From: Marinobacter sp. EhC06
GTDB taxonomy: Bacteria > Pseudomonadota > Gammaproteobacteria > Pseudomonadales > Oleiphilaceae
Length of the DNA: 64,000 bases
Reading direction: 5' to 3'
Assembly: GCF_001650915.1 (NCBI RefSeq)
Contig: NZ_LXYO01000036.1
Coordinates: forward strand, 1-64,000
This document shows positions 17,369 to 25,684 of this stretch, one piece after another. Positions within the stretch are counted from its first letter, which is position 1, and every line of letters starts with the position of its first letter. Made by a program: the position numbers and the translations under genes. The notes beneath the pieces were generated by a model. The model worked only from the letters and a program-made list of their open reading frames with translations, did no database searches and was not told the origin of the DNA.

Positions 17369-19867
17369 ATGCCGGTAAATGAGGGGAATAACCGCTCGCA
17401 TTTCATTTTGCGGAATAATGGTAAGTCAGAAAGCTTTACTTCACCGGGTCAGGGCGGCGGCGGAGTATCCGTACCGAATCGTGACCGTCAGGCCCACGGT
17501 AATGCCTTGCTGGGTAAACTTCAGAGTCTTCACCCAACCCTCACAGATGCAGTTGAGCAACAACACCAGGCTGGTATAGAGGAAGGTGTCGGTTTACAGA
17601 TCGAGTTCGAAGGTTTTCCTGATGTTGAGCTGGCTTTCGAGTCTTTAGCGCGTGAAAGGTCAGGTATTGAATTACGAAACGTCAGGTATGACGACGACAG
17701 GGTGTTCGCCACTGTTTTTGTGCCAGAGGGTAAGCTGGAAGTTTTTGAAAAGCTTGTTGCTGGTTATCTGGATGAATCGAAAGATACAAAAAATGGACCC
17801 AAAAGCAGCAATTTGCTGAACACGATTGCTGAGATTCGGGCTGCTACTCTGCAGGCCCTATGGACCGACGCGCTTGATGCCATGCCTGCCTCTGATGACG
17901 AACATCTTTGGTGGGAAGTCTGGCTTCCCGTGCGTAAAAATCGTCAAGCCGTAATCGACCAGTTTCGGAAAATGGCAGCTGGGTTGCGTTTTAAAGTTGC
18001 CTCCGGCGAGCTCTATTTCCCTGAGAGAACTGTGTTGCTGGTTTTTGGCTCGGTAGAACAAATGAAACGCTCGGTTATGACCCTCAACACCATTGCCGAG
18101 TTGAGGCGAGCCAAGGAAACGGCAGACTTTTTTGACTCGTTGCCGCCTCCCGAGCAAAGGGAGTGGGTGGACGAGTTGAACGCAAGGATAACTTTGCCGG
18201 GTGAGGATGCAGACGCTCCTCATGTTTGTTTGTTCGATACTGGGGTGAATAATAGGCACCCGCTACTTGCCAGAGCATTGTCAAACTCTGACATGCACAG
18301 CGTAGAACCCGGCTGGGGATTAGAAGATCACGATGGGCATGGGACAGGTATGGCCGGGATTGCCTTAATGAGTAATCTTACGGGCGTCCTGGAGGGTAAT
18401 GAACCGCTTACTGTCACCCACAGACTCGAATCTGTGAAGTTGATTCCGGCAAACGGGGCCAATGGCGGTGATCCTGAACATCATGGGTATCTAACAGCAG
18501 AGGCTGTTGCGCGCACTACTATTCGCGCACCGGAGCGCAAACGTGTTTTCAGTATGGCCATTACCGCCGAAGATAACCGGGATCGTGGTCGCCCATCGGC
18601 CTGGTCTGCGACGTTGGACAGGCTGGCCTGCGATGCCGATGAGCAGGGTGAGACACCAAGATTGTTCGTCGTTTCTGCCGGGAATATTCGGGACCCAAAC
18701 GCCTGGATGGAGTACCCGGACAGCAATTCGACCGATGCGATTCATGATCCGGCGCAAGCATGGAATGTGCTCACTGTTGGCGCGATGACCCGCCTTGCTA
18801 ACATTACAGAGCCAGATGCCAGCCACTACGAACCTATTGCTGAACCTGGCACTCTCAGCCCATTTAGTACCACCTCTCAAACTTGGCAGTCTCACTGGCC
18901 ACTAAAGCCTGATGTCGTTTTCGAGGGTGGAAACGCCGCAAAGGATGGGGTTGGCGCGGCATGGATGCCAAGCTTGAGTTTGCTTACGACGAATGCTCAG
19001 ATCAATGAGCGACTCTTTACCACAACTAATGCAACGAGCGCCGCATCAGCGTTGGCAGCGAGGATGGCAGCGCAATTAATGGCTGATTATGCGGAATTAC
19101 TCCCCGAGACGATTCGCGGCCTGATTGTGCATTCTGCCGAATGGACAGATGCTATGAAGCGAATGTTTTTGCCAGTTCGTGGTAAACCGACCAAAGCACA
19201 AATGGCCAGTCTGGTGAGACATTGCGGATTTGGCGAACCTGATTTGGCCAGAGCGTTGTGGAGTGTTGATAACTCTTTAACGATGGTATGCGAGGAGAAG
19301 CTTCACCCATTCAAACGGAAAAAAGGGAGCGACCCTCAACTCAGGGATATGAATTTGCATCGCCTGCCTTGGCCGCTTGCGGAGCTTGAGGCTTTGGGCG
19401 AAACGGAGGTTGAAATGAGGGTAACTCTTTCATACTTCATAGAGCCCAATCCTTCCGCGCGTGGCGTGACTTCTCGTTATCGGTATGAGTCCCACGGCCT
19501 GCGTTTTGATGTGAAGCGTCCGCTGGAGAGCGATGACGATTTCAGGGCACGAATCAACGTGGCCGCGAGGGAAGCCGAGGAATATTCGAGTTCTGGCCAA
19601 AGCGATTCTGCCTGGTTGCTTGGCAAGAGTAATCGCCATAGGGGCTCGCTTCATTCTGATACATGGAGAGGCAGCGCCGCTGAGCTGGCCAGCCGGGGTG
19701 TTATTGCGGTTTATCCGGCCCTTGGCTGGTGGAAAACCAGGCCGGCATTGGGCCGCTACAATCAGGCAGTGAAGTACTCACTGGTGGTATCCATCAGGGC
19801 TCCGGAAGTTGATGTTGATTTGTATACCCCAATTGCCAATCAGATTGGTGTGCCGGTGGTTGTATAG
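17369..19867 (+). CDS. ietS: subtilisin-like serine protease, IetS-like
   Basis: An 832-residue S8-family protease with the triad Asp290 (Phe-Asp-Thr-Gly), His324 (His-Gly-Thr-Gly) and Ser557 (Ala-Thr-Ser-Ala-Ala), plus oxyanion-hole Asn439. There is no signal peptide, so it should act in the cytoplasm. About 280 N-terminal residues precede the protease core and about 230 follow it. It is paired with the AAA+ ATPase gene and read from ATG 17369 behind AAGGAT. In IetAS-type systems the ATPase is thought to restrain or trigger the protease; the infection signal and substrate are unknown. The catalytic set is intact, so the pair should be functional. Confidence 0.78.
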   Translation: MPVNEGNNRSHFILRNNGKSESFTSPGQGGGGVSVPNRDRQAHGNALLGKLQSLHPTLTDAVEQQHQAGIEEGVGLQIEFEGFPDVELAFESLARERSGIELRNVRYDDDRVFATVFVPEGKLEVFEKLVAGYLDESKDTKNGPKSSNLLNTIAEIRAATLQALWTDALDAMPASDDEHLWWEVWLPVRKNRQAVIDQFRKMAAGLRFKVASGELYFPERTVLLVFGSVEQMKRSVMTLNTIAELRRAKETADFFDSLPPPEQREWVDELNARITLPGEDADAPHVCLFDTGVNNRHPLLARALSNSDMHSVEPGWGLEDHDGHGTGMAGIALMSNLTGVLEGNEPLTVTHRLESVKLIPANGANGGDPEHHGYLTAEAVARTTIRAPERKRVFSMAITAEDNRDRGRPSAWSATLDRLACDADEQGETPRLFVVSAGNIRDPNAWMEYPDSNSTDAIHDPAQAWNVLTVGAMTRLANITEPDASHYEPIAEPGTLSPFSTTSQTWQSHWPLKPDVVFEGGNAAKDGVGAAWMPSLSLLTTNAQINERLFTTTNATSAASALAARMAAQLMADYAELLPETIRGLIVHSAEWTDAMKRMFLPVRGKPTKAQMASLVRHCGFGEPDLARALWSVDNSLTMVCEEKLHPFKRKKGSDPQLRDMNLHRLPWPLAELEALGETEVEMRVTLSYFIEPNPSARGVTSRYRYESHGLRFDVKRPLESDDDFRARINVAAREAEEYSSSGQSDSAWLLGKSNRHRGSLHSDTWRGSAAELASRGVIAVYPALGWWKTRPALGRYNQAVKYSLVVSIRAPEVDVDLYTPIANQIGVPVVV

Positions 19868-20084
19868 TAATCACCCAGCGGTTGATCACACACATGGTCC
19901 ATCGAGTCAGCGAACAATTAAATGGACCAAGTCGGTTTCAAGCAGAGCCCAAGTAAGAATCCGGCAATTGTGGTTGACGCTTACTCACTTGAACTCAAAT
20001 GGTTGGTGACCTCCGAAACCGAACCTAAAAGTACCGTATCACTGAATCAGGCAGGTAATTGCTTGCCCTCAAGGAACGTCATTA
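19868..20084 (+). other. intergenic gap before hsdM
   Basis: 217 bases separate the subtilase stop from hsdM. A 72-codon frame (19922-20140) runs across the hsdM start but has no clear ribosome-binding site and no recognisable content. No strong promoter was identified by eye. Because hsdM is unusually far from hsdR and hsdS, an independent promoter is expected somewhere here. Confidence 0.3.
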
Positions 20085-21572
20085 ATGAATACTTCGTCCA
20101 TTGTTTCCCGTGTCTGGAGCTTCTGCACCACCTTGCGTGACGACGGTGTGGGTTACGGCGACTATCTGGAACAGCTGACTTATCTGATCTTTCTGAAAAT
20201 GGCGGACGAGTACAGCAAACCGCCCTATAACCGTGATGTTGACATTCCGCAGAAATACAGCTGGCCGGTTCTTACCAGTAAGAAGGGGGCAGAGCTGGAG
20301 GTTCTCTATGTTGAGCTGCTACGAGAGCTGGGGAAGCATAGCGGTATGCTGGGGCAGATTTTTACCAAGGCTCAAAACAAGATACAGGACCCGGCCAAGC
20401 TTTACCGGCTGATCGATATGATCGATAGCACCCAATGGGTGATGATGGGGTCCGATATAAAAGGGGATATCTACGAGGGGCTGTTGGAGCGCAATGCGGA
20501 AGACACGAAATCCGGCGCCGGCCAGTATTTCACGCCACGACCACTGATTCGCGCCATGGTTGAGTGTTTACGGCCGGAGCCGGGTAAAACCATTGCTGAC
20601 CCTTCCTGTGGCACCGGAGGCTTTTTCTTGGCAGCCTACGACTTTCTTACCAATCCGGAAAACTTCCAGCTCGATAAAGATCAGAAGCAGTTTCTAAAAC
20701 ACAGTACGTTTTTTGGCAATGAAATCGTCGCAAATACCCGTCGTCTGTGCCTGATGAATATGTTTCTGCACAACATCGGGGAGATCGACGGCGATAGCTT
20801 GGTTTCCCCGAACGATGCGCTGGTCGCCGCGAGCCCCGTCAATGTGGATTACGTGCTAGCGAATCCGCCTTTCGGGAAGAAAAGCTCCATGAGTTTTACC
20901 AATGAGGAAGGCGAGCAAGAAACTGATGAGCTGACCTATAACCGTCAGGACTTCTGGGCCACCACGTCAAATAAACAGCTCAACTTTGTTCAACACATCC
21001 GCAGTATGCTGAAAACCACAGGCAAGGCGGCTGTAGTTGTGCCCGATAACGTACTGTTTGAGGGCGGTGCCGGTGAAACCATTCGCAGGAAACTTCTGGA
21101 AAACACCACGCTGCATACCATTCTGCGTTTGCCCACGGGGATCTTCTACGCTCAGGGCGTGAAAGCAAACATTCTGTTTTTCGATAACAAGCCCGCTAGT
21201 CCCGATGCCTGGACGAAAGAAGTCTGGTTCTATGATTACCGCACCAACATCCACCACACCCTGAAGAAAAAGCCCATGCGATATGAGCATTTGGCTGACT
21301 TTATTAAATGCTATAACCCCCAGAATCCCAGCAAGCGAGTGGAAGCCTGGCATCCGGAAAACAATCCGGACGGCCGCTGGCGCAAATACGATTATGAGGA
21401 GTTGGTCGCGCGGGATAAAACCAGCCTGGATATTTTCTGGTTGAAGGACAAAAGTCTGACCGACCTGGATAACCTGCCGGAACCGGATGACCTTGCGGGG
21501 GAGATTATTGAAAATCTGGAGGCTGGATTGAACAGCTTTAGAGAGGTTCTTAGCGGGCTTTCCAAAGCATGA
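20085..21572 (+). CDS. hsdM: type I modification methyltransferase subunit
   Basis: A 495-residue N6-adenine methyltransferase with the HsdM N-terminal helical domain (about 1-140). S-adenosylmethionine motif I is Asp-Pro-Ser-Cys-Gly-Thr-Gly-Gly (172-179) and catalytic motif IV is Asn-Pro-Pro-Phe (260-263). It forms the M2S methylase with HsdS and completes the restriction enzyme with HsdR. ATG 20085 has an AAGGA site nine bases upstream. It is unusual in lying after the ietAS-like pair, 3.8 kb away from hsdS, whereas hsdM and hsdS are normally adjacent. Confidence 0.95.
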   Translation: MNTSSIVSRVWSFCTTLRDDGVGYGDYLEQLTYLIFLKMADEYSKPPYNRDVDIPQKYSWPVLTSKKGAELEVLYVELLRELGKHSGMLGQIFTKAQNKIQDPAKLYRLIDMIDSTQWVMMGSDIKGDIYEGLLERNAEDTKSGAGQYFTPRPLIRAMVECLRPEPGKTIADPSCGTGGFFLAAYDFLTNPENFQLDKDQKQFLKHSTFFGNEIVANTRRLCLMNMFLHNIGEIDGDSLVSPNDALVAASPVNVDYVLANPPFGKKSSMSFTNEEGEQETDELTYNRQDFWATTSNKQLNFVQHIRSMLKTTGKAAVVVPDNVLFEGGAGETIRRKLLENTTLHTILRLPTGIFYAQGVKANILFFDNKPASPDAWTKEVWFYDYRTNIHHTLKKKPMRYEHLADFIKCYNPQNPSKRVEAWHPENNPDGRWRKYDYEELVARDKTSLDIFWLKDKSLTDLDNLPEPDDLAGEIIENLEAGLNSFREVLSGLSKA

Positions 21573-21924
21573 GCATTAAGGAGTGGAACTGGTGGGTACC
21601 AAGGGGCTGTTAGCTCATGGTGATTGCACGAGACCCCTGACGGCGCGAGAGACAGATTGCTTTCGACTGTTCTCTGTGTCCAAGCCAGTATTTTTCGGAT
21701 TCAGTGCAAAGGTCAGAATTCTTAAGCCTCGAAAAATGTGCCAAAAGCTGTGGACACACCATGGACACAATTTGGACACAGGCTCGAATTCGTGTGCCAA
21801 ACAGCACAATTTCAGAAGCTGGGCAGCGGTCATCGCGTAGTTTGAAATTAGACTGGAAGAAATTTGCGAGAGTGTAGGGCTTTCAAAAGGCTGGGGCGTC
21901 TAACTTGCTGAAATGCCGATGAAA
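21573..21924. other. gene-free stretch before tRNA-Arg with repeated words
   Basis: No credible gene: an 85-codon frame from 21583 has no family features. The stretch holds three direct copies of TGGACACA (21751, 21762, 21773), an inverted copy at 21675-21682, and two GTGCCAAA words (near 21739 and 21793). This density of short repeats beside a tRNA gene fits the arm-site region of an integrated element. Confidence 0.5.
21751..21780 (+). repeat. three TGGACACA repeats with 11-bp period
   Basis: TGGACACA occurs at 21751-21758, 21762-21769 and 21773-21780, each start 11 bases after the last, so all lie on one face of the helix. An inverted copy is at 21675-21682. The word GGACACA also forms part of the 7746-7779 palindrome at the other end of the module. 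Iterated, helically phased sites next to a tRNA suggest arm-type integrase or excisionase binding sites. Confidence 0.5.
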
Positions 21925-22001
21925 TGGCCCGCCCGAGAGGATTCGAACCTCTGACCTCCGCCTCCGGAGGGCGGCGCTCTATCCAGCTGAGCTACGGGCG
22001 G
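21925..22001 (-). tRNA. tRNA-Arg (anticodon CCG)
   Basis: A 77-base tRNA read leftward. The acceptor strands CCGCCCG and CGGGCGG pair fully, followed by discriminator G and an encoded CCA (21925-21927). D arm, T arm (GTTCGAATC) and a seven-base anticodon loop CTCCGGA are present, giving anticodon CCG. It lies 55 bases downstream of a truncated tRNA-Arg and may be transcribed from that copy's promoter. Its first base pair and anticodon stem differ from the fragment, so it is probably element-borne or rebuilt rather than a recent tandem duplicate. Confidence 0.93.
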
Positions 22002-22055
22002 TTTTCAACAAAGTTGGCATGTTTGACCGTTGCCTTCGGTTCCGGATTTTTTCAG

Positions 22056-22105
22056 TGACCTCTGCCTCCGGAGGGCAACGCTCTATCCAGCTGAGCTACG
22101 GGCGC
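22056..22105 (-). pseudogene. truncated tRNA-Arg(CCG), 5' part only
   Basis: Reading leftward, 50 bases match the 5' end of a tRNA-Arg through acceptor strand GCGCCCG, D arm, anticodon stem-loop (CTCCGGA) and the start of the variable region. The match stops abruptly, with no T arm or 3' acceptor strand. Its first seven bases resemble the usual bacterial tRNA-Arg(CCG) better than the intact neighbour does, and it directly follows a good promoter. It is probably the original chromosomal gene, cut by element integration. The boundary at 22056 is therefore a candidate island junction. Confidence 0.7.
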
Positions 22106-22143
22106 TTCGAGCTCGACGATGGCTCGCCGATTTCGAGTGCGCA

Positions 22144-22172
22144 ATCTTACGTGCGAAGCAGGTCGCTGTCCA
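22144..22172 (-). promoter_or_regulatory. sigma-70 promoter of the tRNA-Arg locus
   Basis: Read leftward, a -35 TGGACA (22167-22172) and a -10 TAAGAT (22144-22149) are separated by exactly 17 bases. The tRNA fragment begins about 38 bases after the -10, leaving room for a short leader. It overlaps no gene but lies just beyond the end of yaeQ. It would transcribe the truncated tRNA and then the intact copy. Confidence 0.55.
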
Positions 22173-22195
22173 GCCCCTGAGGGCAAGTCCTGCCA

Positions 22196-22741
22196 TCAGT
22201 TTTGGGGCAGTCGCTGCTCGGGGGTAATTGTTACCAGGTTGTTGTCGTTGCTGAAGGTTACCTCACCATCCTGAATGGTCACCTGGAAGCTCATGGAGCG
22301 GTCGGCGAGCTCGGCCAGGGCCTCGGTGCTGTCGCCGGGCAGGTGGATGATGGTGAGGTTGTCGAAACGCTCCAGCTTGCCATGATGTTTGTCCCACCAG
22401 ACGGGGAAGGCGCGGTCGCCATAAGTGTACAGGATCACTTTTTCTGCGCGGTTGCAGGCCTTCCTTATTCGGTCTTCCTCGGGCAGACCAAGTTCAATCC
22501 ACAATTCGATCTCGCCCGTCAGGTCTTTCTGCCACAGCTCGGGTTCGTCATCGGTGCTCAGGCCCTTGGTGAATTCCAGGGTGTCGCTGGCGTTCAGGGC
22601 AAAGGCGAGCAGCCGGATCATCACGCGCAGGTCGGTTTCCGACGGGTGCTGGGCGATGGTCATATGATGGTCCGCGTAGTAGTGGCGGTCCATATCGGCG
22701 ATGTTAAGCGTTGCCTTCAGGATGGTTGCTTTGAGCGCCAT
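22196..22741 (-). CDS. yaeQ: YaeQ family protein
   Basis: A 181-residue cytoplasmic protein that matches YaeQ along its length: start Met-Ala-Leu-Lys-Ala-Thr-Ile, a Thr-Ile-Ala-x-His-Pro-Ser-Glu-Thr segment, and a Leu-x-Glu-Leu-Gly-Leu-Pro-Glu-Glu region. YaeQ has a PD-(D/E)xK-like fold. Its function is unsettled; it was first isolated as a suppressor of loss of RfaH. It ends beside the tRNA promoter and marks the return to core chromosome. Confidence 0.88.
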   Translation of the reverse strand: MALKATILKATLNIADMDRHYYADHHMTIAQHPSETDLRVMIRLLAFALNASDTLEFTKGLSTDDEPELWQKDLTGEIELWIELGLPEEDRIRKACNRAEKVILYTYGDRAFPVWWDKHHGKLERFDNLTIIHLPGDSTEALAELADRSMSFQVTIQDGEVTFSNDNNLVTITPEQRLPQN

Positions 22742-22816
22742 GGGCTTCCTGCATTGGTATCGAAGTGGTGGATTGGGCTAGTGTAATGCAATTCTTTCCC
22801 GGGTGAGTGTAAGCGC

Positions 22817-23176
22817 ATGCCGATGTTGCGTGGTTTTCTGGTTCTGGTGCTGTTTTTTATTCTTGGCGAGTCTGTTCGTCTGCTTCTGGCGCTGCCAGTG
22901 AGTGGCGGCGTGCTTGGGATGGTGGTCATTACCTTCACCCTGATGGTTAAAGGCAGTGTCAGTAATGATCTCGCTCAGGCCAGCCAGGGGCTGATATCGG
23001 TGCTGGTGCTCTTGATCATGCCGGGGGTGGTGGGTGTGTTTTTCACGGCCGACCAGTTCTCGGGGCAGTGGTTGGCGGTTGCGGCGGCATTGCTGCTGGG
23101 CACTTTTCTCAGTGTGCTGACTACCTTGTTGTTGATGAGGGCGGTGACGACGAGAGGAGTTGGCGATGGTGAGTGA
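22817..23176 (+). CDS. CidA/LrgA family membrane protein
   Basis: A 119-residue protein with four predicted membrane helices and the family's Gly-Glu near the end of helix 1 and Leu-Pro-x-x-Gly-x-x-x-Gly-Met motif (about 26-35). The family is described as holin-like and linked to murein hydrolase control and to export of small organic acids. It is paired with an LrgB-type gene that starts inside its 3' end. Whether this is the Cid or the Lrg type cannot be told from sequence alone. Confidence 0.8.
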   Translation: MPMLRGFLVLVLFFILGESVRLLLALPVSGGVLGMVVITFTLMVKGSVSNDLAQASQGLISVLVLLIMPGVVGVFFTADQFSGQWLAVAAALLLGTFLSVLTTLLLMRAVTTRGVGDGE

Positions 23177-23888
23177 GCTCTTCGCGCGCTTCCAGGCCCT
23201 GCCGGAGTCGCTTGCCGCCACCCCGATTCTTGCGATCGGTTTGACCCTCGGTGCCTTCTTTGCCGGCAACTGGCTGTTTTCCCGCATTGGCCGGCCTAAC
23301 TGGCTGCCGCCGGTTGTTTTGTCTGCGTGTCTTTTATCCGTCTTCATCGCATTGGCGGTGGATTACCAGGATTACCAACAGGGCGCGCGCTGGCTGACGG
23401 TGTTGCTGGGGCCTGCCACCGTCGCACTCGGCATTCCCTTGTACCAGCAGATGCACCATATCCGTGCCATGTGGCGCCCGATTGTGGTCACCCTGCCGAT
23501 TGCCGCCACCATGGCGGCGGTTTACGCCGTGGTGATTGGTTGGGCGTTGGGAGCGACGCCGGAGGTGCTGGCCTCGCTGGCGCCCAAGTCGGTAACTGCA
23601 CCGATTGCCATTGGTATTACCGAGCAGTTGGGCGGTTCGGTGCCCCTGATGATGGGCGGGCTTCTGATCACTGGCGTGGTGGCAACCCTCTTCGTTGACC
23701 TGCTCGCGCGGCTTTTGCCTGTTGAAGACGAACGGATTCTGGGCTTTGCCCTGGGCCTGAATGGCCATGCGATTGGCACGGCGAGGGCGTTCGAAATCAG
23801 TCACACCGCCGGTGCGTTTGCATCCCTGGGTATGGGCCTTACCGGTGTGTTTACTGCCCTGATCCTGCCTCTGGTTTTCCGGCTGTAA
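23166..23888 (+). CDS. LrgB/CidB family membrane protein
   Basis: 240 residues from ATG 23166 behind AGGAG with six-base spacing; an in-frame TTG six bases earlier is less likely. It has several hydrophobic helices and the family segments Leu-Ala-Pro-Lys-Ser-Val-Thr-x-Pro-Ile-Ala and Gly-x-Asn-Gly-His-x-Ile-Gly-Thr-Ala-Arg. It overlaps the LrgA-like gene, so the two subunits are made together. It probably acts in the inner membrane in cell-envelope turnover or organic acid/glycolate efflux. Confidence 0.85.
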   Translation: MVSELFARFQALPESLAATPILAIGLTLGAFFAGNWLFSRIGRPNWLPPVVLSACLLSVFIALAVDYQDYQQGARWLTVLLGPATVALGIPLYQQMHHIRAMWRPIVVTLPIAATMAAVYAVVIGWALGATPEVLASLAPKSVTAPIAIGITEQLGGSVPLMMGGLLITGVVATLFVDLLARLLPVEDERILGFALGLNGHAIGTARAFEISHTAGAFASLGMGLTGVFTALILPLVFRL

Positions 23889-24044
23889 GTCTGCGCCAAA
23901 TCAGGTCATTCACCTGGCGTATAGCCCCATGTCGCAATTTCGATTGCCCTAAGTGTTTTCCGAGACTAGCTTGTTGGCCAGGCATTCGGCGCCGTTCTGC
24001 GCCGATGTTCCGTGAAAATTCCTAAAACAGCGACGGAAAACGCG

Positions 24045-25607
24045 ATGAAAAAACTGATTGCAGCATTTGTCGGTTCCATGGCCCTGGCCTCGGCGCCAGT
24101 TGCTCTGGGCGCCGAGGCGACCAAGGAACTGAAGATGGCGTACGACGCCGATCCGGTAACCCTCGACATTCATGAGCAGCTGTCTGGTGGTATCCTGCAG
24201 CTGTCCCATATGACCTTTGATCCGCTGCTGCGCTGGACCAAGGATCTTGGCTTCGAGCCGCGTCTGGCAGAGAGCTGGGAGCGGGTGGATGAAAACACCA
24301 TGCGCTTCAAACTCCGTGAAGGTGTGAAGTTCCACTCTGGCAACGAGCTGACCGCCGCCGATGTGAAGTTCACCTTCGATCGACTGAAGCAGAGCCAGGA
24401 TTTCAAGGCTATCTTCAAGCCCTTCAGCGGCATCAACATCATCGATGATTACACCTTCGAGCTGGTGACCAGCGAGCCATACCCGCTGCTGCTGAACACC
24501 GCCACCTATATCTTCCCGTTCGACAGTGAGTTCTACAGCGGCCAGACCGAAGACGGCAAGGACAAGAGTGCCATCCTCAAGCATGGCAACTCCTTCGCAT
24601 CCGAGAACCTGTCGGGCACCGGTCCTTACACCGTGACCGAACGCAAGCAGGGTGTCCGTGTTGAGTTCGAGCGTTTTGATAACTACTGGGATACCGAGTC
24701 CCCGGGCAACGTCGGCAAGATCGTGCTGACGCCGATCAAGGAGAACAACACCCGGGTTTCTGCCTTGCTGTCCGGTGGTGTCGATTTTATCGCCCCGGTT
24801 CCGCCCAATGATCTGGAGCGGATTCGCAATGACAAGAACGCCAACCTGGTGACCATGAGCGGCACCCGCATCATCCTGTTCCACATGAACCAGGAGCGGG
24901 TGGAAGCCTTCAAGAATCCGAAGGTCCGCCAGGCCATTGCCTATGCCATCAACCAGGAAGGCATTGCCGCCAAGATCATGAAGGGCTTCGCAACCCCGGC
25001 GGCTTAGCTGTCTCCGGCAGGCTATCAGGGTCATAACGAGTCGCTCACGCGTCGCTTTGATGTCGCCAAGGCACAGCAGCTGATGAAAGAGGCCGGTTAT
25101 GAGGATGGTTTCACCATCACCATGATGGCGCCGAACAACCGCTACGTGAACGACGACAAGATCGCTCAGGCGGTGGCTGCCATGCTGGCACGCATCAACA
25201 TCAAGGTGGATCTGAAAACCCTGCCGAAGGCCCAGTACTGGCCGGAGTATGACAACCGCGCCGCTGACATGATGATGATCGGCTGGCACGCGGACACCGA
25301 GGACTCCGCCAACTTCTATGAGTTCCTGACCTTCTGCCCGGACGCCGACAGCGGCGCTGGCCAGTACAACGCCGGTAACTACTGCAATCCGGAAATCGAC
25401 GCCCTGGTACAACAGGCCAACGTCGAGACCGACCTGGACAAGCGTGCGGCCATGCTGCAGGAAGTGGAGCAGCGTCTGTATGACGATGCCGCCTTCGTTC
25501 CTCTGCACTGGCAGGACCTGGCCTGGGCCTCCAAGAAGAACGTGAAGATTGAGCCGGTGCTCAATGTCATGAACTTCCCGTACCTGGGTGACCTGGTTGT
25601 TGAGTAA
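24045..25607 (+). pseudogene. dppA-like binding protein with internal amber codon
   Basis: A periplasmic substrate-binding protein of the dipeptide/nickel family (SBP family 5) with a signal peptide (Met-Lys-Lys-Leu start, Ala-rich, cleavage near residue 23-25). Codon 321 is TAG (25005-25007); the frame then continues without break to 25607, with conserved family sequence on both sides. A single C-to-T change from CAG would explain it. As written, the product would be truncated to 320 of 520 residues and inactive. The four downstream transporter genes are intact, so a recent mutation or a sequencing error is likely. GTG 24012 is an alternative, less likely start. Confidence 0.85.
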
Positions 25608-25622
25608 TTGCCTTTGATGGCC

Positions 25623-25657
25623 GGCCGGCGCTGGAGTGATCCGGCGCCGGCCTTTTG
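25623..25657 (+). terminator. terminator/attenuator between binding protein and permease genes
   Basis: A perfect 9-bp stem, GGCCGGCGC (25623-25631) and GCGCCGGCC (25644-25652), is followed by TTTTG. It lies 16 bases after the binding-protein stop and before the permease. Such partial terminators let binding protein be made in excess over the membrane components. Confidence 0.75.
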
Positions 25658-25684
25658 TTTGCAAGCCTTATCCGGAAGCTTTCC

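Noticed and set aside
19922..20140. 72-codon frame between the subtilase and hsdM as a small antitoxin
   Set aside because: No clear ribosome-binding site, overlap with the hsdM start and no recognisable composition.
21583..21840. 85-codon frame after hsdM
   Set aside because: No family features, and it runs through the repeated TGGACACA sites; probably non-coding element-end DNA.
25005..25007. Amber codon read as pyrrolysine or suppressed stop
   Set aside because: Nothing in the window suggests amber suppression, and a CAG-to-TAG change is simpler.
23949..25664. 571-codon open frame on the minus strand opposite the binding-protein gene
   Set aside because: It is the mirror of a codon-biased GC-rich gene. 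Its translation has no family features, and the plus-strand frame encodes a clear SBP family 5 protein.
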